Positions 29,853 to 39,076 of a stretch of 64,000 nucleotides of DNA are shown here, piece by piece. The notes under the pieces were generated by a model. It was not told where the DNA came from and made no database searches. It saw only the letters and a list, made by a program, of their open reading frames with translations. Source of the DNA: an uncultured Lachnospiraceae bacterium (lineage in GTDB: Bacteria; Bacillota; Clostridia; Lachnospirales; Lachnospiraceae); assembly GCA_947626745.1 (NCBI GenBank), contig CANQTF010000009.1, forward strand, positions 1 through 64,000. Direction: 5' to 3'. The first letter of the stretch is position 1. Every line of letters starts with the position of its first letter. The translations under genes were made by a program, and so were the position numbers.

Positions 29853-30929
29853 CGTCTTCTTGCGATACACAAATTCTCTCTGGATCACAAAACTGATAAA
29901 GAACAGGAAGATGTCCACCGGTATCTTGACGAGCACCTCCGCGCCTCCGGTCAACCCGTACAGAAAGTTCACGAGAAAAGCGCTGCACAGCATCTGGCAG
30001 ACGGCAAGCGCAAGGTATTTTCCCGCGGTGACCGCCAGCTTCGCCTCGCTTCTAAACACCACCCGGTAATTGATCAAAAAATTATATACGGCAGAGATCA
30101 CTCTGGCGAACACGGTCGCAGCCACGATATAGGGGACAAACCACAGCTTCCCGCCCAGCGGGCTCAACAGCGTGCAGAAGAAGTGGAACAGCAGCAGATC
30201 CAGCACGCTGGAAGAGAGCGAGGAAAAAAGAAATTTTCCGAATACCAGATAGATCCGCACGGAATCCTTGATCGGATTGAAATGGCTCGTCCTGTTCTCC
30301 TCGATGTAGACCGTCCGGATAGGAACCTCCAGAATGGGGATCGAAAGCTCCTTCGTCTCGATCAGCATATTGGTCTCATACTCGAAACGCTCCCCCTTCA
30401 CCTGCATGAGCTCCCGCATGAAAGAAGCAGGTATCGCCCGCAGTCCGGTCTGTGTGTCGGACACGGAGAGCCCCAGCAGAAAACGGAACACTTTTCTCGT
30501 GACCTTATTGCCGAACGCCGATCTCGCCGGAACCTCCGGCGCATCAAAATCCCTGCAGCCCAAGATCAGCGCCTGTGGATTCTCCCACAGCGCGCGCATG
30601 CACGCCGCGATATCCTCCGGCGTATGCTGCCCGTCGGAATCCGCCGTCACACAGCCGCAGGCGTCCCCGAACTCCCGCAGACAATAATTGAAAGCCGTCT
30701 TGAGCGCCCTTCCCTTGCCGAGATTCACCGCATGGTGCAGCACGGTACAGCCGGGCAAAGCCGCCGCCTGTGCAAAGAGTTCCTCATACGCCTCTCCGCT
30801 GCCGTCGTCCACCACTACCACGCGGCTGATCTTTGTCTGCTGTAAGGCGCGTAAGAGCGCTATCAGCTTTTCATCCGGCTCATAGGCCGGTATGATGACC
30901 GGTATATTATAATAAGAAGACATATGCAA
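29838..30929 (-). CDS. Glycosyltransferase family 2 fused to GtrA-like membrane domain
   Basis: VIIPAYEPDEKLIALL, CGCVTADSDGQHTPEDI; C-terminal GtrA-like TM region. Confidence 0.85.
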   Translation of the reverse strand: MHMSSYYNIPVIIPAYEPDEKLIALLRALQQTKISRVVVVDDGSGEAYEELFAQAAALPGCTVLHHAVNLGKGRALKTAFNYCLREFGDACGCVTADSDGQHTPEDIAACMRALWENPQALILGCRDFDAPEVPARSAFGNKVTRKVFRFLLGLSVSDTQTGLRAIPASFMRELMQVKGERFEYETNMLIETKELSIPILEVPIRTVYIEENRTSHFNPIKDSVRIYLVFGKFLFSSLSSSVLDLLLFHFFCTLLSPLGGKLWFVPYIVAATVFARVISAVYNFLINYRVVFRSEAKLAVTAGKYLALAVCQMLCSAFLVNFLYGLTGGAEVLVKIPVDIFLFFISFVIQREFVYRKKTKPAG

Positions 30930-30949
30930 TTCCTTTTCCTGTGCTCTAT

Positions 30950-32896
30950 TTATGACACCGGCGTCAGTTTCATGTCGGCCCCGTTATCCGTGATCCTGTA
31001 CAACACGCCGCACGAGAAACCGCCCTCCTGCATCAGCGGGTCAAAGACCGCGCCCGCATCGGCTTCCGTGTCCTCCGCATACAGGTATGACGCGTGGGCA
31101 GCCCGGATCTGCTCCCTGATCCAGTCCGTCGTCGCATCGTCGAGATTTACGCTCTGAAAGACCACCGATACCGGAGACGCCTCATAGGCCGTGTAGCTGT
31201 TGTTCACCCAGCGCGGCGTATCGCCGCGTCGGATATAACACACGCGCGCCCCCTGCCTACTGCCGCTAAGTTCCCGAACGGCATCAAGAAATGCCGTCTC
31301 GTCTTCTCCGATCATGGAAGCCCGCCTGTCCAGCTCCGCCTCGATCCCGCTCCGGTAACCGAGCAGCCCGTCATAGCCGGCCCGATAGCCGGCCGTCAGC
31401 GCCACAAAGAGGACGAGGCACAGGCAGACGCCATATTCCCGAAAAAATACCGGCAGCCTGCACCCCGCAAAAACCTTTTTTCCACGATCCGTCCAGATAC
31501 CCGCCAGAAAGACAAGCGTCCCGACGGTAAACGGCGCGCCGTAACGCTCTATGGACGAGATCATGCCTTCCGCTTCCAGATACTGCGTCTCCGTGGCAAA
31601 TATGGTGACGTGCGCCACAAAAATAATGCCGTAGAAGAGCGCGCCGCTGACTACGCTGAACCACAACACGAGCCTGCGCTCCCACGCGGACAGGATACGG
31701 GCCTTCCAAAACACGACCGCGATCAGACAGACGCACAGATAAAGCCCAAACGGCGTCAGGTCAATGGCTATGCTCCTGTCTTGGTGGAGCGGCAGCCTGA
31801 AGAACGCCCTGGCGAACGCCCTCGCAAGATCCGGCGCGTACCCGGATATGCCGTATTCGTCCGTGGTCATATACTTGACCGCCGTCGCCGTCGTCTTCGT
31901 CACGCGGCGCATCAGCAGACAGAAGGCCATCCAGCTTCCTCCCGATAGAAGCGGCAGCACGGCGACGGATGCTGTCCGCAGCAGCCTTCTTTCGGCCGGC
32001 CGCGGCGCATCTGACGACAGCCGCCGCTCTTCCCGGCTCTCGCAGAAGCTGTACAGCACAAAGAAGAGCAGTCCGAACAGCGCCCACACGAACCCTATGG
32101 ATTTGATCAGCACAAGCACCCCTAAGTATAAGGACAGCCGCCCGTAATAGAACAGCGCGGAGGGGGTCTCCCTGTCCGTCACCGCCAACAGGAAGCCGCC
32201 GTACACACATGCCATTGTCAGATCGGCACAAAACCCGTTGTACCCGTAGATCTCCGCGATGCTCGGAAGAAACCACAGCGCCGCCGCCATGACCGCCGCC
32301 ACCGGCACGTTCTTCCCCTTTATCTTGCGTAACAGCGGCAGAAGGAAGGTCATATTCATCATATGATAACCGACGAACGCCAAGCCCTCCCGGAACGCGT
32401 CCGGCGACAGATGCAGGAACCACCATTTGATCAGCTGCGCGCCCGGCGGATAATCGCCGAACTCCGGCGCTGCATTCTCATATTTTCCCGCAAAGCCATC
32501 CAAAAAATACAGGGCCTTCGCATCCGTCGCCCAGAAATTGATGTCGTCCCACCACGTCACCGCCTTGCCAAAAGTGCAGACCGCTATGACCGCAAACAGA
32601 ATCACCGCGGCAATAAACGACGCGCTTGTCATATCCCTGCCGCAGCTCGCCGCAAACGCCCTCCTTATCTCCTTCGGTCCGCAGACGATCCACACGGCAA
32701 ACGCCGCCACGACCGCCAAGGCAATCCCGTCGATCCATGATAAGTGATGCAGCATCGCAAGTATATACAGGACAAAAACAAGCGCGCATATAAAAACCGG
32801 CGCCGCCTCAACCGGTGTCACCCGAAACCGATAGGCAACAACCAACACGCAGATGAGGACGGCGCATATATGAAGCATGTCTATCAAAACCGTCAT
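30950..32896 (-). CDS. Large polytopic membrane protein, possible GT-C-like glycosyltransferase
   Basis: Multiple TM helices; adjacent to GT2-GtrA gene; WWDDINFWATDAKAL acidic loop. Confidence 0.6.
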   Translation of the reverse strand: MTVLIDMLHICAVLICVLVVAYRFRVTPVEAAPVFICALVFVLYILAMLHHLSWIDGIALAVVAAFAVWIVCGPKEIRRAFAASCGRDMTSASFIAAVILFAVIAVCTFGKAVTWWDDINFWATDAKALYFLDGFAGKYENAAPEFGDYPPGAQLIKWWFLHLSPDAFREGLAFVGYHMMNMTFLLPLLRKIKGKNVPVAAVMAAALWFLPSIAEIYGYNGFCADLTMACVYGGFLLAVTDRETPSALFYYGRLSLYLGVLVLIKSIGFVWALFGLLFFVLYSFCESREERRLSSDAPRPAERRLLRTASVAVLPLLSGGSWMAFCLLMRRVTKTTATAVKYMTTDEYGISGYAPDLARAFARAFFRLPLHQDRSIAIDLTPFGLYLCVCLIAVVFWKARILSAWERRLVLWFSVVSGALFYGIIFVAHVTIFATETQYLEAEGMISSIERYGAPFTVGTLVFLAGIWTDRGKKVFAGCRLPVFFREYGVCLCLVLFVALTAGYRAGYDGLLGYRSGIEAELDRRASMIGEDETAFLDAVRELSGSRQGARVCYIRRGDTPRWVNNSYTAYEASPVSVVFQSVNLDDATTDWIREQIRAAHASYLYAEDTEADAGAVFDPLMQEGGFSCGVLYRITDNGADMKLTPVS

Positions 32897-32904
32897 CTTA
32901 TGTC

Positions 32905-33432
32905 TCAGTTCTCCGGCTCGATCAAACCGTAAGTGTTTCCTTTTCTCTTATAGACCACATTGACCTGATCCGTCTCCGCATTACAGAACACAAAAAAGTT
33001 ATGCCCGAGAAGCTCCATCTGCACGCACGCGTCTTCCGGATACATCGGCTTGATATCGAACTTCTTCGTCCGAATGATCTGCACTTCCTCGTCTTCCATG
33101 TAATCCTTGTCCACAAACTCCTGCTTGAAGAAAGCGGAAGCCTGCTTCTTGTCGATCAGCTTCGTCTTATACTTCTTAAGCTGTCTCTCGATGATCTCTT
33201 CCACCAGATCAATGGACACATACATGTCGCTGCTGACCTGTTCGGAACGAATGATATTGCCCTTCATCGGAATCGTCACTTCGATCTTCTGTCTGTCCTT
33301 CTCAACGCTCAGTGTAACATGAACTTCCGTATCTTCGGTGAAATACTTTTCCAGCTTACCGATCTTGTCCTCTACCGCCGACCGCAGACCCGGTGTCACT
33401 TCGATGTTCTTGCCCGTAATAATAAACTTCAT
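32905..33432 (-). CDS. hpf: Ribosome hibernation promoting factor, long form
   Basis: MKFIITGKNIEVTPGLRSAVEDKIGKLEKYF; C-terminal VQMELLGHNFFVFCNAETDQVNVVYKRKGNTYGLIEPE. Confidence 0.93.
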   Translation of the reverse strand: MKFIITGKNIEVTPGLRSAVEDKIGKLEKYFTEDTEVHVTLSVEKDRQKIEVTIPMKGNIIRSEQVSSDMYVSIDLVEEIIERQLKKYKTKLIDKKQASAFFKQEFVDKDYMEDEEVQIIRTKKFDIKPMYPEDACVQMELLGHNFFVFCNAETDQVNVVYKRKGNTYGLIEPEN

Positions 33433-33650
33433 ATCACTCATCCCTTTCATTGGATTATTGTAGGATAATTATACCATATTTTTCTCCTTTGGTGCAACAA
33501 TTCGCATCGGGCGTTTTGTCTTTTTTGACACCTGAAAAGTCAAGGGTTTTTTCCTGTTTTTTTGTCAAAATATACTTTTTCATGACAACTTCACAAAACG
33601 TCTGTTTGTTCAGTTACCATAAATCTTTCTCCGGTTTTGCTCGAAAAATA

Positions 33651-33722
33651 TGTGGATAAAGTGGATAAGTCGGTGTATAAGTCCATTTTCCGCAAAATTT
33701 TGGCCGTTTTGAATGTGGATAA
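33651..33722 (+). promoter_or_regulatory. DnaA-box cluster (two perfect TGTGGATAA plus two near-matches)
   Basis: TGTGGATAA 33651-33659, AGTGGATAA 33660-33668, GGTGTATAA 33672-33680, TGTGGATAA 33714-33722. Confidence 0.6.
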
Positions 33723-33830
33723 CAGCCTTCGGAACAATGTGTCCGAAAAATACGGCGGCGGATTCTTTGTACAAGATATCCAAATCATCCTGTTGGCAAG
33801 CAAAATATTTTCTTTCTGCGAAATAAATTT

Positions 33831-33852
33831 GAGGGAGGCCCAAGCCTCCCTC
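33831..33852 (-). terminator. Intrinsic terminator of the NlpC/P60 gene
   Basis: GAGGGAGGC-TTGG-GCCTCCCTC followed by AAATTTATTT on the minus strand. Confidence 0.8.
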
Positions 33853-33888
33853 ATGATAGGATCCGTTTTATTTCTTTACGCCGTGCCG

Positions 33889-35193
33889 TTAGAATATCCT
33901 TCTGATCGAAAGGATCGAACGGTAGGTCGCGCTCGACACGATGATACCCGTCTTCGATGTAGACGCATGGACGATCTGGCCGTTGCCCACATAGATCGCA
34001 ACGTGGCCGGAGTAGCAGATGATATCGCCCGGCTGCGCATTCTCGATGCCGTTGACGGTCGCTCCCACGTTTCTGTCCGCTGCGGAAGAATGCGGCAGAC
34101 TCACGCCGAAATTGCTGTACACGCTCATGACGAAGCCGGAGCAGTCCGCGCCGTTCGTCAGGCTCGTTCCGCCATATACATACGGATTGCCGACAAACTG
34201 CACCGCAAAGTTCGCAACATCTGCGCCCGTGCTGCCCATAGGACTTGCATAAGTCTTTCCGCCGCTTGAAGAAGACGAGGAATTTGACGCCGCTTTCTTG
34301 CTCGCCGCCTCTTTGGCCGCCTTTCTGGAAGCCTCCTCCTTCGCCAGACGAGCCTCCTCCTCTGCGATAGATTCCGCCTTGACGAACTCGGTGGACAGCG
34401 TTACATAGTCCATAGACACATAGCCGTCACCTTCCTCGATGTTGACCTTGACCCAGCCGTCCAGCTCTTCCGTGACGATCAATTCGTCCTCGATCGGCAC
34501 CAGACCGAGCACAGCCGCATCAAGATCAGGCTGCTCGCGCACCTTCAGCGTGGTGGTCGTGACTGTGGCGATACGCGTTCCGACCTCTTTCGCATAGTCC
34601 ACGGCCTCGTCTCCCGTCACGCAGAACTCACCTTTCACATAACCTTCCACGGAGCCGGAGCTGATCTTATACCAGCCGTCCTTCTCCTCGATAAAGTTTC
34701 CCACTGATTTATTGTACAGCTTGCCGACGATGCTGCCGTCCTCGCTCGGGATATCCCTGACATTCACATAGTCGTTGACCTTGGCGATGACCAGATTCTT
34801 AAAGCTCTCTTCCTCCTCGGACAGACCGGTGTTTGCCGCCTTCTTCAGATCCTCCGTGTAGCCTTTACTGAAAACGACCGTATCCTCTATCTTCTTCGAC
34901 GGCGCTGCACTGACCGTATCCTCGGTGCTGGCGATCTCCGCATAACTGCCGACCTGCACGCTGCCGATGCTCATACCGCCGGCCTCCTCATTCGCAGCGG
35001 CCGCCTTCTCGGACTCTTCCTGCAGGGAAGAGAGGGAAGTGGACTTGTCTTCACTCTGTAAAGAGTAATCGATCCCCGAGGACGGCAGGACCGTCGCCAC
35101 ATTATTGGAAGCGTTCACGTCAAACCCCGCGCCCGTAAAACCGAGCGCCGCCGCCATCGCACAAGCTGCTATTCTTACGTATCTGCTCTTCAT
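33889..35193 (-). CDS. SH3-domain NlpC/P60 family cell-wall hydrolase
   Basis: Two SH3b-like units (VNVRDIPSEDGSIVGKL; LKVREQPDLDAAVLGLV) and GADCSGFVMSVYSNFGVSLPHSS catalytic Cys region. Confidence 0.9.
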   Translation of the reverse strand: MKSRYVRIAACAMAAALGFTGAGFDVNASNNVATVLPSSGIDYSLQSEDKSTSLSSLQEESEKAAAANEEAGGMSIGSVQVGSYAEIASTEDTVSAAPSKKIEDTVVFSKGYTEDLKKAANTGLSEEEESFKNLVIAKVNDYVNVRDIPSEDGSIVGKLYNKSVGNFIEEKDGWYKISSGSVEGYVKGEFCVTGDEAVDYAKEVGTRIATVTTTTLKVREQPDLDAAVLGLVPIEDELIVTEELDGWVKVNIEEGDGYVSMDYVTLSTEFVKAESIAEEEARLAKEEASRKAAKEAASKKAASNSSSSSSGGKTYASPMGSTGADVANFAVQFVGNPYVYGGTSLTNGADCSGFVMSVYSNFGVSLPHSSAADRNVGATVNGIENAQPGDIICYSGHVAIYVGNGQIVHASTSKTGIIVSSATYRSILSIRRIF

Positions 35194-35206
35194 AAATTAC
35201 CTCATT

Positions 35207-35223
35207 TGTTACAAATTTGTTAC
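35207..35223. promoter_or_regulatory. Candidate WalR (YycF) binding site
   Basis: TGTTAC-AAATT-TGTTAC matches TGT(A/T)A(A/T/C)-N5-TGT(A/T)A(A/T/C); the complement TGTAAC-AAATT-TGTAAC also matches. Confidence 0.5.
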
Positions 35224-35418
35224 ATGTTGGCTATAATATAACATCGGAAATACGTTTTGTCAACTACAGCATATACCAATAAAAGCGCGTATTTACGCAA
35301 CTTCTTGTATATTATGCCACGCTTCACATATTTTTCACATTTGTAACAATTGGCAGATATGCACTTTACACAAAAATAGCCGCGGCCGCAGCCGTCCTGC
35401 CTGTATTTTGAACAAGGC

Positions 35419-36336
35419 TCATCGTTTCGCTGTCAGATAGCGCTCCACGGACGCCACGGCGCACGCGCCGTCCGCCACCGCCGTGATGATCTGGCGCACC
35501 TGCTTCGTGCGCACATCGCCGGCCGCAAAGATACCCTCTGTCCGGGTGGCGCAGTCCTCTCCGGCTATCACATAGCCCGACGCATCGCAGGGCACGACGT
35601 TCCTGAACGCCTCCGTGTTCGGGTGCATGCCCACCGCGATGAACAGGCCGTCCACAGGCAGCTCCTCGCTTGCCTGTCCCGCCGTATCGAGGAGCGTCAC
35701 GCCCTCTAAGGCGCCCGCGCCGTGAATATCCTGCACCGTTTTGTTCCACAGGATCTCCACATTCTCACACGCGGTCAGCTTGTCCTGCAATCCCTTTGCC
35801 GCGCGCAGACTGTCCCGCCTGTGGATCAGCCGCACCTTATTGCACATGCGCGCAAGATAGATCGCATCCTCCACCGCCACGTCGCCGCCGCCCACTACCG
35901 CCACGTCTTTTCCCCTGAAAAAAGCGCCGTCGCAGGTCGCGCAGTAGGACACACCCCTGCCCTTGTACTCTTCCTCGCCGGGCGCGCCTAACAGCTTGTG
36001 CTCCGCGCCTGTCGCCAGGATCAGCGCCCTTGCCTCATACGCCGTCCCGTCGGCTGTCCTGACGGTCTTTGCGTCGGGCGCGTCACAGATCTCTGTGACG
36101 GACGCCGTCTTGAAGGAAGCGCCCGCCATGTCCGCATGCTCCCGAAATTTCATTCCCATATCAAAGCCGTTCATGCCGGGCAGTCCCAGATAATTGTCCA
36201 CCTCGTATGTGTTCAGGACCTGTCCGCCGCTCATGGGCTTCTCCTCTATCACCAAAAGCTCCAGCCCCGCGCGCCTTCCGTAGACGGCCGCGGACAGACC
36301 CGCCGGTCCCGAACCGATAATGATCAGATCGTACAT
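35419..36336 (-). CDS. trxB: Thioredoxin-disulfide reductase
   Basis: MYDLIIIGSGPAGLSAAVYGRRAG, CATCDGAFF. Confidence 0.93.
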   Translation of the reverse strand: MYDLIIIGSGPAGLSAAVYGRRAGLELLVIEEKPMSGGQVLNTYEVDNYLGLPGMNGFDMGMKFREHADMAGASFKTASVTEICDAPDAKTVRTADGTAYEARALILATGAEHKLLGAPGEEEYKGRGVSYCATCDGAFFRGKDVAVVGGGDVAVEDAIYLARMCNKVRLIHRRDSLRAAKGLQDKLTACENVEILWNKTVQDIHGAGALEGVTLLDTAGQASEELPVDGLFIAVGMHPNTEAFRNVVPCDASGYVIAGEDCATRTEGIFAAGDVRTKQVRQIITAVADGACAVASVERYLTAKR

Positions 36337-36522
36337 CTTCCCTCCGTTCCGAGCGCCTCCGCCAGGCAGGAAATGCGGCTTTTCGCACAAAGCCTTGGCT
36401 TTTCGCGCTCATATCCTATATAATATAGTTATTACCATAACATGCGGCCGCATACCCTGCCGCGCAACGCTATCCTATTATCAGTGTACCACATTTTTGA
36501 TAGGGAAGAAACGGAGAAGATC

Positions 36523-37266
36523 ATGACACGCAAAACCGATATCCTTTCCCCCAAATACGCGCTGGTCACCGGCGCATCGCGCGGCATCGGCGCAGCGATC
36601 GCCGAAGCCCTTGCAGCCGAGGGCTTCCACCTGTACCTGACCTGTCTGCGCTCCGCGGACAGGCTGGCCGAGCTGGCGGCAAGACTCTCCAGCGCATACG
36701 GCGTCAGGTGTACGCCTGTCGCGGCGGACATGGGCGATCCCAAGGACGTGGCGCGGCTCTTTGCGCAGATCGACTCGCTGGATCTCGTCGTCAACAACGC
36801 CGGCGTCTCCTATGTGGGGCTTCTGCACGAAATGTCCGACGCCGACTGGCAGGGCGTGATGCGGACGAATCTGGACAGCGTTTTCTATACAAGCCGTCTG
36901 GCGGTCCCGCTCATGCTCGCCAGGCACAGCGGCCGGATCATCAACATCTCTTCCGTCTGGGGAACCGTGGGCGCTTCCACGGAGGTCGCCTACTCGGCTT
37001 CGAAGGGCGGGGTCAACGGCTTCACGCGCGCGCTCGCCAAAGAACTTGCGCCCAGCGGCATCGCGGTCAACGCTATCGCCTGCGGCGTGATCGACACGGA
37101 AATGAACGGCTTCCTGTCTGCGGAGGACATGGAAGCCCTGCGCGCGGAGATTCCTGCTGACCGCATCGGTCAACCGTCGGAGGTGGCCGAGGCCGTCCTC
37201 TCGCTCTTACGCGCGCCGTCCTATTTGACCGGACAGGTCATCACGCTGGACGGCGGGTGGACGTAG
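36523..37266 (+). CDS. SDR family oxidoreductase (FabG-like)
   Basis: VTGASRGIGAAIAEAL, NNAG, YSASKGG; start trimmed to MTRKTDILSP. Confidence 0.9.
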   Translation: MTRKTDILSPKYALVTGASRGIGAAIAEALAAEGFHLYLTCLRSADRLAELAARLSSAYGVRCTPVAADMGDPKDVARLFAQIDSLDLVVNNAGVSYVGLLHEMSDADWQGVMRTNLDSVFYTSRLAVPLMLARHSGRIINISSVWGTVGASTEVAYSASKGGVNGFTRALAKELAPSGIAVNAIACGVIDTEMNGFLSAEDMEALRAEIPADRIGQPSEVAEAVLSLLRAPSYLTGQVITLDGGWT

Positions 37267-39034
37267 CAGCCTCTCCCCTTTCCGGCAGCTCCACAAGCGC
37301 CGTCATCAGGCAGAAGGGCGCGGAAAAGATCAGAAAATAGACATAGCGGAAATCCGCCGCCACCGGGGTGGCGATCATGACGGTGAGATACAGGGCGAGG
37401 TTCGGCAGATAACAGACGAGCTTCGCCTTTTCCTGTCTGACGAAGGCATTGGCGACGCCAAACAGCAGCAGCCAGAATGCCGCGCCCATGTTCCAGAGCA
37501 GCCCGTACAACGGCAGGATGCTTCCCATTTTCAGCGCGATCTCCTTGGCCTTGACGACGACGGGGCCGCCGATCAGCGGCGTGTGTGCCACGGGCAGCGT
37601 CGTCTCGCTGACGCCCTCTATATCCGCCGTCGTGTACAAGACGTCCGGATACCAGTAGCCGTATGTCTGATCGATATAGGCCTGCAGATAATCCGCCGGA
37701 TAGGCCAGCCCGAGCTGCACCCACAGCCGGAAGTAGGCCGCCTTGTGCTGCGCCAGATACTCCTGATCTCCGGCCCGCACCAGCTCCTTCATGTTGTCCG
37801 CGAAGCCCGGGCTGTACAGTTCTTTGATATAGCGCGTGTCGATGACCTTCTCGATCAGCGCCCTCTGCTCATTGTTTAAGGGCCTGTCGTGGCACAGGAC
37901 GGCGGCGATCTGCTGCGTCGGGATCGACAGCGATTCGATCAGATCCGGCTGCGCCACATGCAGCGCAGTCATGACCGGATATCTGACGATCGCCGCCGCC
38001 AGAAGGATCGACGCTATGGCGGGGAACAGCTTTTTCGCCTGACGGCGGTACGCAAACAGCAGGAACGGCACGCACAACAGGAAGCCGTACCAGCCGTTGC
38101 TGCGAAACAGGCAGATCATCACGCCCGAGCAGACAAACATGGCAAGCTCCGCCGCGCCGCACCTCTGCAGCATGCGCAGCATACTGCAGCCAAACAGCAT
38201 CACCGCCGCCGCAAACGGTATGTCCTTCCAGACCGTGACGGAAAATACCGCATGGTACGGCACCAGCGCATAGAAAAGGGCGAACAGGATCAAAACCGCC
38301 TTGCGGACGCGGTACCGCTCCAGCGTCCTCAGGAAGTAACAGACGCCAAACGCCAGAAAACACATCTGAAAGAAGGTATACAGCGCAACCGCCGACACCA
38401 TGCTGCCGGTCATGAAATACCCGATGTGATAGAACAGCGAAAAGAGCATGGTATGCGCAAAGGGGTGATGATTGCTGTATCCGATCAAGCCGACAGCCTG
38501 TTCCAGCTGGTTGATGCTGTCGGGCGTCATGACGCCCGGATACAGATACAGATAGTACGGGAGCCAGCACAGCAGACAGCCTGCAGCGCACCAGAGGCAC
38601 AGATGCTTCCCATGCCCTCCTTCCTCCCGGCAGAGCAGCCGCCCAAGCAGCTTCCTGTCGCCGCTGTAGGAGAAGAGAAAGAGAAGCGCCTTGCAGAAGC
38701 AGACGAAAAATCCGATGCAGACCGCCGCCAGCACGACGCCCCTGTAGAGCCCGCTCGTCAGCGCCTCCACGTACCGCCCGTGATCCGCCAGCACATAGGT
38801 CAGTGTATAGACAGCAGCCAAGAGCGCGGCCGCCGCCCGCGCCGTCCGCGTATCGGCAGACGGCCTGTCCGCCAGACGGCCGTCGATATGCCTGTACAAA
38901 ATATAGAATGTCAGGAAGAGTACGCCCGTCAGAAGGTTGCCCGGCCGCATACTGCCGGCCTTCATAAAGGCCCAGGATGTAAAAAAGCTCTCCGCCAGAT
39001 TCCGTATGGTGTGTTTGCAATCTTTTGTGTTCAT
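37241..39034 (-). CDS. Large polytopic membrane protein (DUF6020-like)
   Basis: Many TM helices; MTPDSINQLEQAVGLIGYSNHHPFAHTMLFSLFYHIG. Confidence 0.6.
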   Translation of the reverse strand: MNTKDCKHTIRNLAESFFTSWAFMKAGSMRPGNLLTGVLFLTFYILYRHIDGRLADRPSADTRTARAAAALLAAVYTLTYVLADHGRYVEALTSGLYRGVVLAAVCIGFFVCFCKALLFLFSYSGDRKLLGRLLCREEGGHGKHLCLWCAAGCLLCWLPYYLYLYPGVMTPDSINQLEQAVGLIGYSNHHPFAHTMLFSLFYHIGYFMTGSMVSAVALYTFFQMCFLAFGVCYFLRTLERYRVRKAVLILFALFYALVPYHAVFSVTVWKDIPFAAAVMLFGCSMLRMLQRCGAAELAMFVCSGVMICLFRSNGWYGFLLCVPFLLFAYRRQAKKLFPAIASILLAAAIVRYPVMTALHVAQPDLIESLSIPTQQIAAVLCHDRPLNNEQRALIEKVIDTRYIKELYSPGFADNMKELVRAGDQEYLAQHKAAYFRLWVQLGLAYPADYLQAYIDQTYGYWYPDVLYTTADIEGVSETTLPVAHTPLIGGPVVVKAKEIALKMGSILPLYGLLWNMGAAFWLLLFGVANAFVRQEKAKLVCYLPNLALYLTVMIATPVAADFRYVYFLIFSAPFCLMTALVELPERGEAATSTRRPA

Positions 39035-39076
39035 GATCTTCCTTTAACCGGTCCGGGCGGGATCCCCGCCGCCGTC

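Noticed and set aside
33637-34269. 210-aa plus-strand ORF
   Set aside because: Begins over the DnaA-box region and then runs antisense to the NlpC/P60 gene; no RBS.
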